Below, piece by piece: positions 26,283 to 34,806 of a DNA stretch of 36,370 bases. The notes beneath the pieces were generated by a model, which saw nothing but the letters and a program-made list of their open reading frames with translations, ran no database searches and was not told the origin of the DNA. This DNA is from an uncultured beta proteobacterium (GTDB lineage: Bacteria > Pseudomonadota > Gammaproteobacteria > Burkholderiales > SG8-41). The position numbers and the translations under genes are program-made. Each line of letters opens with the position of its first letter. The stretch's first letter is position 1. The DNA lies in NCBI GenBank assembly GCA_902825845.1, contig CADECM010000043.1, positions 1-36,370 on the forward strand. The letters run 5' to 3'.

Positions 26283-27414
26283 GGTCGTTCAGATGCTTTT
26301 TCACTTCAACCAGTGCGTCATCCAGATCGGGGTACAGCGCAATGCCGGCAGCGCCGAATACCTGCTGTGCCGCCGGCAGGCCGTTGCCGACCAGCCGCGC
26401 CACCACCGGCACCTTGACTTCGGGCACTTCCTGCAACGCCTTCACCACCAGCCGCGAAAACTCGCCAAGCTCGGTGATGCCCGCGAACACGTTGATCAGG
26501 ATGACTTTGACGTTTTTGCCTTCGCCGATCCACTTCAGCACCTTGACCAGACGCGTGGTTTCGCCGCGCAGGCCGCCAGTGCGCACGTCGAGAAAGTTAT
26601 AGGGTTTTAGGCCGATGGCGCGCAGTTCATCGATCAGCATCATCGACAGTCCCGCACCGGTGGTGAGCAGACCGATTTCGCCCTCGGGGTCGACCACCAC
26701 GTAATCGCAGCCATGCTCAAGCTTGAGCGCGGCTTCCGGATAGGCGGTGGCGCGCGCGTGCAGCATGGCGCGCGTGTCGTCCTGCCGTTCGAGCGCGCCG
26801 TCGTCGGTGACCAGCTTCGCGTCGCCCGCAATCCAGCTGCCGTCGGCCTTGACGAACAAGGGATTGATCTCGATCAGCATCGCCTCGCTCGCCATGAAGG
26901 CTTGAGCGAGTTTGGCGCCGGCGTCGGCCAGCGCGCGCGCTTTGACGCCGCCGAAGTGCGCAGCCAGTTCCTGCGCGCATTCCGCGATTGCAGAAGCGTC
27001 CGGCGCGGCGACCGCGGTACGGATCGCGTCTCTCGGCAGGGCTTCGATGTCCACGCCGCCTTCCGCCGCCATGATCACGCGCACGCCGGCTGCAGCTGCG
27101 TCGATCATCAGGCTGAGGTAGGCTTCGCTGCCCCCCGCCACCTGCTGCTCGATGCGCACGGCATCGACACGGCGGTTCTTCACCACGCGGCCAAGAATCG
27201 CCCGGGTGTGCTCGCTGACCTCTTGCGGGGTGGCGGCCTTCTTGATAATGCCGGCCTTGCCGCGGCCACCGGCGGTGATCTGGCCCTTGACCATCCATGG
27301 TCCCGCAGGCAGCGCGACATTGCCGCCGGAGGCGTCGCTGACCAGCGTACCGGGCGGCACCGGGATTTGCAGTTTTGTCAACAACTCCTTGGCGTCGTGT
27401 TCAAGTAAGTACAT
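26263..27414 (-). CDS. Succinyl-CoA ligase beta-like subunit (SucC family acid-CoA ligase)
   Basis: A 383-residue protein. The ATP-grasp domain spans residues 1-235: MYLLEHDAKELLTK, PWMVKGQITAGGRGKAG (39-55), and the metal-binding LIEINPLFV. The ligase domain is 236-383 with GLSMMLIDEL, FLDVRTGG and ILINVFAGI (nucleotide-specificity region). It pairs with the SucD-like protein downstream as an alpha2beta2 or alphabeta acid-CoA ligase. The ATG at 27414 is preceded directly by an AT-rich repeat (copy 6) instead of a ribosome site. Its C-terminal residues come from the GTGAAGG hairpin. Members of this family with similar spacing include malate-CoA ligase, so succinate is not guaranteed as substrate. 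Confidence 0.88.
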   Translation of the reverse strand: MYLLEHDAKELLTKLQIPVPPGTLVSDASGGNVALPAGPWMVKGQITAGGRGKAGIIKKAATPQEVSEHTRAILGRVVKNRRVDAVRIEQQVAGGSEAYLSLMIDAAAAGVRVIMAAEGGVDIEALPRDAIRTAVAAPDASAIAECAQELAAHFGGVKARALADAGAKLAQAFMASEAMLIEINPLFVKADGSWIAGDAKLVTDDGALERQDDTRAMLHARATAYPEAALKLEHGCDYVVVDPEGEIGLLTTGAGLSMMLIDELRAIGLKPYNFLDVRTGGLRGETTRLVKVLKWIGEGKNVKVILINVFAGITELGEFSRLVVKALQEVPEVKVPVVARLVGNGLPAAQQVFGAAGIALYPDLDDALVEVKKHLNDREGVKG

Positions 27415-27447
27415 GATTTTATTGAATTATTTTTAAATCGATTTTTT
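27412..27447 (-). repeat. AT-rich junction repeat, copy 6 (degenerate)
   Basis: Read on the minus strand, TTTAAAAATAATTCAATAAA leads directly into the ATG of the SucC-like gene. It fits the family only loosely (an extra 4 bases in the middle). Confidence 0.4.
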
Positions 27448-27524
27448 GCCACAGATGAACCCAGATGAACACAGATTTTTCCCGCAGGGGGTTTTATCTG
27501 TGTTCATCTGCGTTCATCTGCGGC
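27448..27524. repeat. Long hairpin element with 29-bp arms (CACAGAT family), copy 1
   Basis: Arms 27448-27476 and 27496-27524 are complementary at 27 of 29 positions around a 19-base loop. Each arm is built from 10-base CAGATGAAC-type units and begins GCCACAGAT or its equivalent. The outer end touches the stop codon of the enoyl-CoA hydratase gene. Similar palindromes are known as abundant intergenic repeats in diverse bacteria; the role may be RNA stabilisation or termination. Confidence 0.8.
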
Positions 27525-28324
27525 TAAGGTTTTGAAGTTGTCGTTTTTTTTCGATCGATAAACGCCTGCATCATGCGGCGCGGTTCGTCGGTGTCGCGTG
27601 CGCGTACGCAGGCGGCGATGCCGGCTTCGATCGCCTCGGAGATCGGCAGTTGTTCCCAGTCACGCAGCAGGCCTTTTTGCAGACGCATCACGCGCGCGCC
27701 GCCTGCCAGCAGTGAACTCAGGCAACGCTCGACTTCCGCATCAAGTTGATCCGCCGCCACCAGCCGCTGCAAAAAGCCGATACGGTGCGCCTCGGCCGCA
27801 TCGATGAGGTCACCGGTGAGCACCAGTTCCGCCGCCTTGCCCCAGCCGATCAGTTGCGGCAGCAGCGCGGCTTCCATGCCCGACGGAATGCCCACGCGCA
27901 CTTCCGGCATGCCGAAGCGGGCATTTTCGCCGCCGATTCGAATGTCGCACGCCGCCGCCAGTTCCATGCCGAACCCCAGGCAGTAGCCGTTCACGCGGGC
28001 GATGACCGGCACCGGGCAATCGCGTATGGCCTGATTGGCGAGATGCGTGAGGCGGTGTTCGTGCTCGGCGCCCGCGGCATCGAGGTCGCGCATTTCGTTG
28101 ATATCCGCGCCGGCGATGAACGACTTGTCCCCCGCACCAGTGATCACCACCGCGCGCAGCTGATCGTCTTTCGCCAGACGGTGAAAGGCATTTGCAATGG
28201 CGCGTTTGCCCGCCATGCCCAGTGCATTGCGGCGCTCGGGATTGTTGACGGTAAGCCAGGCGATGTGTCCGCCCGCGCTGTCACGCGGGCGTTGTTCAAG
28301 GCGTTCCAGCAGCAGATCGCTCAC
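27524..28324 (-). CDS. Enoyl-CoA hydratase/isomerase family protein
   Basis: A 266-residue crotonase-fold enzyme. Oxyanion-hole segments are FIAGADI (69-75) and GYCLGFGMEL (113-122). The two catalytic acids, E121 and E141 (FGMPEVRVG), are both present, as in true hydratases. It would hydrate an enoyl-CoA or catalyse a related CoA-ester reaction. It starts at GTG 28324, overlapping the upstream EthD-like stop in the coupled form GTGA. The TAG stop abuts the 29-bp-arm hairpin. The context with a SucCD-like CoA ligase suggests a short acyl-CoA degradation pathway. It has a C-terminal Lys/Thr tail and no targeting signal. Confidence 0.9.
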   Translation of the reverse strand: MSDLLLERLEQRPRDSAGGHIAWLTVNNPERRNALGMAGKRAIANAFHRLAKDDQLRAVVITGAGDKSFIAGADINEMRDLDAAGAEHEHRLTHLANQAIRDCPVPVIARVNGYCLGFGMELAAACDIRIGGENARFGMPEVRVGIPSGMEAALLPQLIGWGKAAELVLTGDLIDAAEAHRIGFLQRLVAADQLDAEVERCLSSLLAGGARVMRLQKGLLRDWEQLPISEAIEAGIAACVRARDTDEPRRMMQAFIDRKKTTTSKP

Positions 28325-29031
28325 TTGATTTCCACCCGCGGCAATTTCAGCGCTTGCGCGTGTTCCACGTTGGGCGCCACCAGCTGATACAGCGCGCGGC
28401 GCGTGTTGGAAAACAGCGAACGCATTTTTTCAGTCCAGGGTGTCTTGCGCGCAAGCTGTGCGGCGGGGCTCTCCCAGACGTCGGGGCCTGTCATTTCATA
28501 GGCCGTGAGGTATTTCGGGCCGACATTACCTGAGGTGCAGGCGACGGCGGTGTAACGCCGCGCGCGCAGCACGCCCGGAATATTCGCGCAGCGCGGCAGG
28601 TGTTCCTTGTCGTACCAGGCGTTGTATTCGTCGATGATGTGGTCCGGAATGTCGGTGTGAACGATATACATCCACGGTGCGCCCGCCGCGGGCAGCGTGG
28701 CGTTTGAATTGGCCACGTCGCACATCAGTTTGAAGTTCATGCGCTCGCGGTTGTTTTCATAGAGCGTGCGCATGCGCTGCGACCACGGCGTCGGGTGCGA
28801 GACGATATGCTGAAAATCCGCGCCGGCTTCGATTGCGTCATCGGCGGTTTCGTACCAGGCCAAATAACGGATGTCCGATGTCTCGCACAGGTAGCGGCGC
28901 GTGCGCACAAAGCCGGGCAGGGCGGTCAGTTGCGGCACATGCTCAAGGTTGTACCAGTCGTTGAATTCCGCTTCGTACTCGGGTCGCGTGGGACCGAGGC
29001 GGACGGTGATAAGGCCGTTGGCGTTGGACAT
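28321..29031 (-). CDS. Tandem dimeric alpha/beta-barrel (EthD/DUF4286-like) protein
   Basis: A 236-residue soluble protein made of two related halves. EFNDWYNLEHVPQLTALPGF (residues 21-40) and EYNAWYDKEHLPRCANIPGV (about 134-153) repeat the same W-Y-x(2)-EH-P motif of EthD-like ferredoxin-fold proteins, and each is followed by an R-RY strand. Single-domain relatives dimerise; here the dimer is covalent. Roles in the family include ring-compound degradation and monooxygenase accessory function. The His of each EH-P motif is conserved. It precedes the crotonase gene with a 4-base overlap, and lies downstream of the TauD-type dioxygenase, with a large inverted repeat between. Confidence 0.8.
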   Translation of the reverse strand: MSNANGLITVRLGPTRPEYEAEFNDWYNLEHVPQLTALPGFVRTRRYLCETSDIRYLAWYETADDAIEAGADFQHIVSHPTPWSQRMRTLYENNRERMNFKLMCDVANSNATLPAAGAPWMYIVHTDIPDHIIDEYNAWYDKEHLPRCANIPGVLRARRYTAVACTSGNVGPKYLTAYEMTGPDVWESPAAQLARKTPWTEKMRSLFSNTRRALYQLVAPNVEHAQALKLPRVEIK

Positions 29032-29052
29032 TTGAACCTCAAAGGCTTTGCC

Positions 29053-29209
29053 GCCACAGATTTACGCACATATTCACAGATAAGAATCCTGCAGTGTTCC
29101 AGTTTGCCACGGGTTGCTTCGCAGCCTTCAGAGATGCTGCGCTGAAAGGTAAAACAGAAGTGGTGATTTTTTCTGCGAGAATCTGTGTAAATCCGTGCAA
29201 ATCTGTGGC
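29053..29209. repeat. CACAGAT-family inverted element, copy 2
   Basis: Arms 29053-29081 and 29181-29209 are both 29 bases. Their outer 11 and inner 6-7 bases are complementary, while the middle 10 differ, around a 99-base loop. They share GCCACAGAT ends and the 10-base period with copy 1. The element fills most of the gap between the TauD-type and EthD-like genes. Confidence 0.65.
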
Positions 29210-29249
29210 AAAAACTTGTTTTTTTAAAGGAGTTCCGAATCCGTTTCCA

Positions 29250-30143
29250 TTACACCACCGCCGGCCCGCGCACGGTGGTGCGATACATCAGCCGCGGCAG
29301 CGGGTCGTAATCGAATGTCGCCTTGTGCTGCACGGCGATGTTGTCCCACATCAGCAGGTCGCCCACGCGCCACGCGTGGCAGTAGACGAACTCGGGCTGT
29401 GTGATGTGCGCGTAGAGCTTCGCCAGTTCGGCATCGCTTTCCGCGCGTGACATGCCGGTGAGCCACGCAGTATGGCCTTCATTGATGAACAGCCCCTTGC
29501 GATGGGTCACCGGGTGGGTGCGTACCACGTCCATTTCGGTATCCGGCACGCTGGCAAGCTGTTCCGGTGTGGGCGCGTGTTCCTGCACGGTGCGGATGCC
29601 GCGTCGTTCGTCTTCCTGCTGCGCGGCGTAGTTCTTGAGCCGGTACTCGCGGTAGCTGTGCACGTTGCGCAACTTGTCCACGCGTTGCTTCATGGCATCG
29701 GGGAGCGCATCGTACGCCGCGGTGGAACTGGCAAAATAGGTATTACCCAGCGCCACGCCATCCTTGATTGGTACTTCCACCGCGTACAGCGCCGACAGCA
29801 TGCTGGGTTCGCGTTTATAGGACAGATCGCTGTGCCAGTAACGTCCGGCATCCTGCGCGCCGATCGCCTTGCCGCCGGCATCCAGTTTATTCGACAGCAC
29901 GAAGATTTCGTCGTGATCGGCGAGGCGGCTTTCCTTGCGCACATGCGCTTCCAGCACGCCGAAGCGGCGCGTAAACGCGATCTGTTGCGCCGGCGTGAGC
30001 GTTTGATTGCGAAAGAAAACCACTTCGTTGTCAAAAAAAGCGCTGGCAATTTGCGCAAACGTGTCGTCGTCGAGCGGTTGCGACAGATCTACGCCGGATA
30101 TTTCAGCGCCCAGGTGCTTGCCGGCGCGGGTTACGGTGATCAT
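29250..30143 (-). CDS. TauD/TfdA family 2-oxoglutarate-dependent dioxygenase
   Basis: A 297-residue non-haem iron enzyme. The facial triad is H104-x-D106 (YWHSDLSY) and H273 (VQHKATFDYDP), with the 2-oxoglutarate-binding R288 (RLMYRTTVRG). TauD relatives release sulfite from taurine, open phenoxy-acid side chains or hydroxylate other acids, so the product is a carbonyl or hydroxylated compound. The ATG at 30143 has AAAGG about seven bases upstream; the longer frame lacks family sequence. It is the first gene of the minus-strand run continuing to 24796 and is divergent from the GST gene (155 bases between starts). All catalytic residues are present. The substrate is unknown. Confidence 0.88.
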   Translation of the reverse strand: MITVTRAGKHLGAEISGVDLSQPLDDDTFAQIASAFFDNEVVFFRNQTLTPAQQIAFTRRFGVLEAHVRKESRLADHDEIFVLSNKLDAGGKAIGAQDAGRYWHSDLSYKREPSMLSALYAVEVPIKDGVALGNTYFASSTAAYDALPDAMKQRVDKLRNVHSYREYRLKNYAAQQEDERRGIRTVQEHAPTPEQLASVPDTEMDVVRTHPVTHRKGLFINEGHTAWLTGMSRAESDAELAKLYAHITQPEFVYCHAWRVGDLLMWDNIAVQHKATFDYDPLPRLMYRTTVRGPAVV

Positions 30144-30298
30144 GGCAGTGCCTTTGCGTGCTGTATCTGTGGAAATGCAGGTGCGTGCATCGTAGCGAAT
30201 TTCAGCGCATGCGGAAAGGCCGCGGTCCGTATAAACCTTCGGCGCCGCGCAGGAGTAGAATAGCGCCCGCCATCCATTTGGACGCAAGGGAGAGAGTT

Positions 30299-30916
30299 AT
30301 GAAGCTTTTTGGATCACCGACTTCACCGTACGTGCGCAAGGCGCGCGTGTTGATCGAGGAAAAGAGTCTGCCGGTGGAATTCGTGATCGAAGACCCGTGG
30401 GCCGAAGACAGCCCGCTGATCGAAAAAAATCCGCTGAGCAAAGTGCCGGTGCTGGAGATCGCGCCCAACGACTATATCTTCGAGTCGGTACTGGTGGTGC
30501 ATTTTCTGGATCATGTCGACGGCCGCTCGTTCACGCCGCGCGATCCGGTGGGCTACTGGGAGGCGCAGCGCTGGCAATCGCTCGGCAACGGCATCATCGA
30601 TGCCGCCATACAGCGTATTTTCGAAACGCGCCGGCCGCCGGAACATCAGCTGCAGGACCGGATGGCGCGCGAGGAAGGGCGCATAAGGCGCGCCATCGCG
30701 CTGGCCGAGACCGGCTGCAAGGGCGGCGAGTTTCTGGTGGGCAACCGCTTCAGCCTCGCGGATCTGATCATGGGCGTGGCGATGCAGTACGTCGATTTTC
30801 GCTTTGCCCATGACTGGCGCAGTGCGGCGCCCAAGCTCGCGGCATGGCATGCGCCGATCGCCGCGCGTCCGTCGTTCGTCAATACGCAGCCGCCCGACTG
30901 GACGCCGCCCAACTGA
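30299..30916 (+). CDS. Glutathione S-transferase family protein
   Basis: A 205-residue GST. The thioredoxin-fold N domain starts MKLFGSPTSPYVRKARVLI and contains KVPVLEIA (62-69) with the cis-proline loop, and ESVLVVHFLD (75-84) for glutathione binding. A helical C domain follows (FLVGNRFSLADLIMGV near 143-158, including the conserved N-capping S/D pair). The catalytic residue is probably S9 of the SPTSPY segment, as in zeta/beta-like bacterial GSTs (inference). AAGGGAGAG directly upstream fixes the ATG at 30299. It would conjugate or isomerise electrophiles, consistent with aromatic or halogenated substrate degradation in this region. Confidence 0.9.
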   Translation: MKLFGSPTSPYVRKARVLIEEKSLPVEFVIEDPWAEDSPLIEKNPLSKVPVLEIAPNDYIFESVLVVHFLDHVDGRSFTPRDPVGYWEAQRWQSLGNGIIDAAIQRIFETRRPPEHQLQDRMAREEGRIRRAIALAETGCKGGEFLVGNRFSLADLIMGVAMQYVDFRFAHDWRSAAPKLAAWHAPIAARPSFVNTQPPDWTPPN

Positions 30917-31018
30917 AGCGCCCGCAGGTGACGTGACCGCATTCATGTTGTAGATTGCCCTTCTGCGCAAGACGAAAGGCAGGGGACGAGGGAAACGATG
31001 ACATCGTGGAGGTGAGCC

Positions 31019-32233
31019 ATGATTCCCCGCAAGTGCATCGACATCGGTATACGCGAACTGGCGGCAGGCATGATGTATTGCTGTCTGCCTGGGAACGGCG
31101 CGCGCGAGCACGCGCGGATCGAGTCCTCGTGGGATAAACGCGCAAGCCTGGCGTGCCTGTCGGTGCGCAGCGGTTTTGACGCGCTGCTTGCGGCATTGGC
31201 GTTGCCGCCAGGGTCGGAAGTACTGATGTCGGCGGTCAACATCGCCGACATGGTGCGGATCGTGCAGGCGCACGGACTGGTGGCGGTGCCGGTGGATGTC
31301 GACATGCGCCGCCTTGAGGTTACGGTTTCCCAACTCGCGCGCGCCGCCACGCCGCGCACGCGCGCGGTGCTGGTGGCGCATCTTTTCGGCAGCCGCATGC
31401 CGATGCGGGGCATTATCGAATTTTGCCGCAAGAACAATTATCTGCTGATCGAGGATGCGGCGCAGGCCCATACCGGCGATGCGTGGCGCGGCACGCCCGA
31501 GGCGGACGCGAGTCTGTTCAGTTTCGGCCCGGTAAAGCCGTCCACGGCATTGGGCGGTGCGGTGCTTGCGTTTCGCGATGCGGCATTGTGCGAGCGTGTG
31601 CGCGATCACATGGCACGGTGGCCGCTGCAGACGCGCGCAGACTACGCGCTGCGTGTCATCAAATATGCCGCGCTGGCGCCCTGTGCCAACCGCTGGATGT
31701 TCGGCGCGCTGGCCTTGCTGTGCCGCTGGTGCGGCACCACGCACGACGGCATGGTGTCGGGCGCCGCGCGCGGTTTTACGCGCGGGGAGTTCTATCGCCT
31801 GATCCGCCGGCGGCCGGGCGCGCCGCTGCTGCGGCTGCTGCGCATGCGCATCGCGCAGGGTGTTTCGGCAGGCACCGAATTGCGTGCCCGCCATTCGCGC
31901 CGCCTGCAGGCTCTGCTGGGCGAATGCTGCGTGGGTTCGGCCGCCGTGCAGCATGCGCACTGGTTGTTCCCCATCACCCATGTCGATCCCGAAGGCCTGG
32001 TGCGGCGTCTCGTTGCGCGCGGTTTCGATGCGACGCAGCAGGCCTCCACGCTGGCCGTCATCCAGCCGCCGCCCGGCGCGGCACCGGCGGCGGAAGCGTC
32101 GCGCGCGTTCGCACAGCTGGTGTATCTGCCGGCGCATGAAGGCATGCGCATCGGCGAGGTGGAACGCATGGCGGCGGCGGTTGCCGCGTTTGTGCCGCGC
32201 TTCAGAAGTGCCGCGAGGCCGTCACCGGCGTAA
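31019..32233 (+). CDS. DegT/DnrJ/EryC1-type PLP-dependent aminotransferase
   Basis: A 404-residue fold-type I PLP enzyme. D146 in LIEDAAQAH binds the PLP ring nitrogen and K173 in SFGPVKPSTALGGA is the Schiff-base lysine, the standard spacing of the DegT/DnrJ family. These act mostly on keto-sugars for surface polysaccharide or antibiotic sugars. GGAGGTGA five bases before the ATG at 31019 fixes the start. The sequence is atypical (short N-terminal region; LFSFGPVKPS instead of LSFHPTKN), so the substrate is uncertain. No other sugar genes adjoin except the distant deacetylase, so it is isolated here. It converges with the TPP enzyme, with a 32-base overlap of coding ends. Confidence 0.83.
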   Translation: MIPRKCIDIGIRELAAGMMYCCLPGNGAREHARIESSWDKRASLACLSVRSGFDALLAALALPPGSEVLMSAVNIADMVRIVQAHGLVAVPVDVDMRRLEVTVSQLARAATPRTRAVLVAHLFGSRMPMRGIIEFCRKNNYLLIEDAAQAHTGDAWRGTPEADASLFSFGPVKPSTALGGAVLAFRDAALCERVRDHMARWPLQTRADYALRVIKYAALAPCANRWMFGALALLCRWCGTTHDGMVSGAARGFTRGEFYRLIRRRPGAPLLRLLRMRIAQGVSAGTELRARHSRRLQALLGECCVGSAAVQHAHWLFPITHVDPEGLVRRLVARGFDATQQASTLAVIQPPPGAAPAAEASRAFAQLVYLPAHEGMRIGEVERMAAAVAAFVPRFRSAARPSPA

Positions 32234-33812
32234 GCTCGGGATCAAGTTTGAGTTCCAGCAGGGTGTTGTGTTTCAGGCTGCCGCCCAGCGTATTCAGCGC
32301 GGCATCGAATTCATTTTCGTCCGCGGCGCAGGCATAGCGCCAGTCGTAGAGCCGCGCGAGGCCGCTGAAGTCGAGCACCGGCGGCTCCAGCGTGAACGAC
32401 TGCAGCGGCCCGCCGGCGAGCCGCGTGGCCGCGGCATTCAGCGTCGCGTAACGCCGGTTGGATAGAATCACCAGCAGGATACGGGTGCTGTGATGCGCTG
32501 CGGTCCACAGCGCCTCCGACGCATACAATGCCGAGCCGTCGCCGATCACCGCCACGATCTGGCGCTGCGGTTTGCCCCGCGTTTGGGCAATGGCCGCACC
32601 CACCGAAGCGGCCAGTCCCCAGCCGATGCCGCCGCTGCCGTTGATCAGGTAGTTGCCGGCCTTGAGGTTCATCCACTGGCGCACGTCGGAGGTGGACAGG
32701 CCCGATTCGTCGACCCATACGGCATCGCCAAATTGTGTCAGCAGCGCATGAATCGCCCGCGTCGGATGCAGCGCGTGCGCGTTGCGGGCGGGTAACGCGA
32801 GCGGCGCGCGCGCGGGTTTTGCGTGCTTCGCCGGTTTGCCGAGCTTCGAAGCAATGGCCGCCAGCGCGGCCTTCAGATGCGTCACCGTGGCCAGCGCGTA
32901 TTCACCGTCCGCTGCCTGCGCGGACGTGTCATGGCCGAGCCAGGCCTTGCGTTGCGGCAGCCTCGCATCGCTGTAGAGCGTGTTGCGCAGGCCGCGCCCG
33001 CCCGCGAACAGCAGCGCGTCGTGCCCGGCGAGGCGATCCGAGATTTGCTTCAGGCTCGGCGGCAGATAGCCGGCGTACGCCGCGCAGGCGCTGGCAACCG
33101 GCAGCACGCCGGTATAGGGCGCGGCGTACACCGGCGCGCCCAGCGCTGCGGCGAGTTTCTCGAGTTCGGCGCTGGCGTCGTCCCAATGCACATCTTCGGC
33201 GGCGATGATCGCGGGCTTTTTTGCTGTGGCGAGAAATTTTGCGTAGGCGGCGGTCTGCTCGCGGCCCAGCGCGGCGAGCGCTGCCGGCGTGACCGCGGAT
33301 GGTTTGTCCTGGATATTGCAGTCCAGCAAATCGGCCGGACAGATCAGCGCCACCGGCGCGAATGGCGGCGTCAGCGCAGTACGCAGGGCGCGGCGTATGT
33401 TGGCGGCGGCATCGAACTCGTTGTTGAGGACAAACACGGCCTTGCACACCGCGCCCGCCATTTTCTCCACCGGTCCCCACAGGATGGGATGGGTGTGCAG
33501 AAAGCGCCGGTCCTGTCCGCCCACCAGCGCCAGCAGCGGCGTGCCGGCGATGCCGGCCGTATAGAGCGTGCCCATGCCGTTGCCGAGGCCGGGTGCCACG
33601 TGCAGATTGACCACGCCCAGCGAGCGCGTGGCGCGCGCATAGCCGTCGGCCATCGGCACCGCGGACACTTCCGACAGCGCGACGATGTACTTGAGTTTGG
33701 CGTGGCGCTCGCAGGCCTTGACCAGCGGCAGTTCGGTGGTGCCCGGGTTGCCGAAGATGCGGGTGACGCCGTTGAGGCTCAGTGTTTGCAGCAGGAACTC
33801 AGAAATTTTCAT
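32202..33812 (-). CDS. TPP-dependent enzyme, benzoylformate decarboxylase / acetolactate synthase-like
   Basis: A 536-residue three-domain TPP enzyme. The Pyr domain is 1-165: FGNPGTTELPL (20-30), catalytic E48 (ALSEVSAV) and H71 in NLHVAPGLGNG, the histidine aligned with H70 of benzoylformate decarboxylase. The middle domain is about 185-340. The PP domain is 355-536 with GDGS (424-427) and N452 (SNRRYATL), the metal/diphosphate motif. It would decarboxylate a 2-keto acid, or catalyse a carboligation. Acetolactate synthase is less likely because it lacks the FAD-specific context, but this cannot be excluded. The ATG at 33812 has no ribosome site and abuts an AT-rich repeat. It is the last gene of the run from 36370. 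Confidence 0.85.
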   Translation of the reverse strand: MKISEFLLQTLSLNGVTRIFGNPGTTELPLVKACERHAKLKYIVALSEVSAVPMADGYARATRSLGVVNLHVAPGLGNGMGTLYTAGIAGTPLLALVGGQDRRFLHTHPILWGPVEKMAGAVCKAVFVLNNEFDAAANIRRALRTALTPPFAPVALICPADLLDCNIQDKPSAVTPAALAALGREQTAAYAKFLATAKKPAIIAAEDVHWDDASAELEKLAAALGAPVYAAPYTGVLPVASACAAYAGYLPPSLKQISDRLAGHDALLFAGGRGLRNTLYSDARLPQRKAWLGHDTSAQAADGEYALATVTHLKAALAAIASKLGKPAKHAKPARAPLALPARNAHALHPTRAIHALLTQFGDAVWVDESGLSTSDVRQWMNLKAGNYLINGSGGIGWGLAASVGAAIAQTRGKPQRQIVAVIGDGSALYASEALWTAAHHSTRILLVILSNRRYATLNAAATRLAGGPLQSFTLEPPVLDFSGLARLYDWRYACAADENEFDAALNTLGGSLKHNTLLELKLDPELTPVTASRHF

Positions 33813-33838
33813 TTGTAATCAATTAGTTACGTTATAAT
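33811..33838 (+). repeat. AT-rich junction repeat, copy 7
   Basis: TTTGTAATCAATTAGTTACG fills the 27-base gap between the tctC stop (TGA 33840-33842) and the TPP-enzyme ATG (33812); no Shine-Dalgarno sequence is present. It is in the opposite orientation to copy 8, though in the same kind of position. Confidence 0.5.
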
Positions 33839-33839
33839 C

Positions 33840-34799
33840 TCAATCTGCCCGCATGCCGCTGTCCCTGACCACTTTGGCCCAGCGTCTGGCTTCGGCTTGA
33901 ATAAAGCCGCGGAATTCCGCGGGCGAATTCGCCACCACGTCGGTGGCGTCCCGGGTGAATCTCGCCACCAGCTCCGGCGCGCGCGCGGCCCTGACCATGA
34001 CGCTGTTGATGGCGCCGATCAGTGCAGCCGGCGTGCTGCCCGGTGCCATCACGCCGACCCAGCTTGCGAAGTCGTAGCCGGGCACGCCGGATTCCGCGAC
34101 GGTGGGAATCTGCGGCAGCGCGCTCATGCGCCGCGGGCTGGTGATCGCGAGCGCGCGCAGGCGCCCGGTGTTGACGTGCGGCATCACCGCGCTCGCCGAC
34201 AGCACACTCAGATCGGCTTCGCCGCCGAGCACTGCAGTGAGTGCCGGTCCGCCGCCTTTATACGGGATATGCAGCGTCTTGACGCCGGCCATGCCGTTAA
34301 ACAGCTCCACGGCGATGTGCAGATTGCTGGCATTGCCCGCGGACGCGTAGGTGATCGTGTTTGCGCGCGCCCTGGCGAGCGCGATGAGTTCACGGATTGT
34401 CTTCGCGGGCACCGCGGGATGCACCACCATCAGGTACGGCGAATTCACCACCAGCGTCACCGGCGCCAGATCCTTTTCGTAGTTGTACGGCATTTTGCCC
34501 AGCACCACCGGATTGACCACCATCGGCAGCGATTGCAGCAGCAGCGTGTAGCCATCGCCTGCGCTGCGCGCGACATGTTCGCTGCCGACATTGGTGAGGC
34601 CGCCGGCGCGGTTGTCGATGATGACGGTGTGGCCGGTTTGCGCGGTGATCTGCTGGCCCAGCAGGCGGCCGACGACGTCGACAATGCCGCCCGGCGGCAC
34701 CGGCACCACAATGCGCATGGGCCGCGTGGGATAGTTTTGCGCGTGGACCGCGGCCGCGGGCAGCGCCAGGGCAATGGCGATGGCGATCAGGCGTCTCAT
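33840..34799 (-). CDS. Tripartite tricarboxylate transporter substrate-binding protein (TctC/Bug family)
   Basis: A 319-residue receptor. The signal peptide is MRRLIAIAIALALPAAAVHA, cleaved before QNYP. The Bug fold is visible in YPTRPMRIVVPVPPGG (start of lobe 1), VIIDNRAGGLTNVG and LHIPYKGGGPALTAVL. The ATG at 34799 gives the clean signal peptide; GGTGA lies eight bases upstream. It lies 7 bases after the deacetylase stop, and its own stop is 27 bases before the TPP enzyme, so all are probably one transcript. It binds a carboxylate or similar solute; the partner permease is not in the window. Confidence 0.9.
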   Translation of the reverse strand: MRRLIAIAIALALPAAAVHAQNYPTRPMRIVVPVPPGGIVDVVGRLLGQQITAQTGHTVIIDNRAGGLTNVGSEHVARSAGDGYTLLLQSLPMVVNPVVLGKMPYNYEKDLAPVTLVVNSPYLMVVHPAVPAKTIRELIALARARANTITYASAGNASNLHIAVELFNGMAGVKTLHIPYKGGGPALTAVLGGEADLSVLSASAVMPHVNTGRLRALAITSPRRMSALPQIPTVAESGVPGYDFASWVGVMAPGSTPAALIGAINSVMVRAARAPELVARFTRDATDVVANSPAEFRGFIQAEARRWAKVVRDSGMRAD

Positions 34800-34806
34800 T
34801 GCGGTT

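Noticed and set aside
25312..27414. Assigning the SucC/SucD-like pair as TCA-cycle sucCD
   Set aside because: Family motifs do not settle the substrate and the neighbours are catabolic, so no gene symbols are given.
30323..32137. A 604-codon minus-strand frame opposite GST and the aminotransferase
   Set aside because: Spans two recognisable plus-strand genes and their promoter, and is Arg/His/Gln rich; a shadow.
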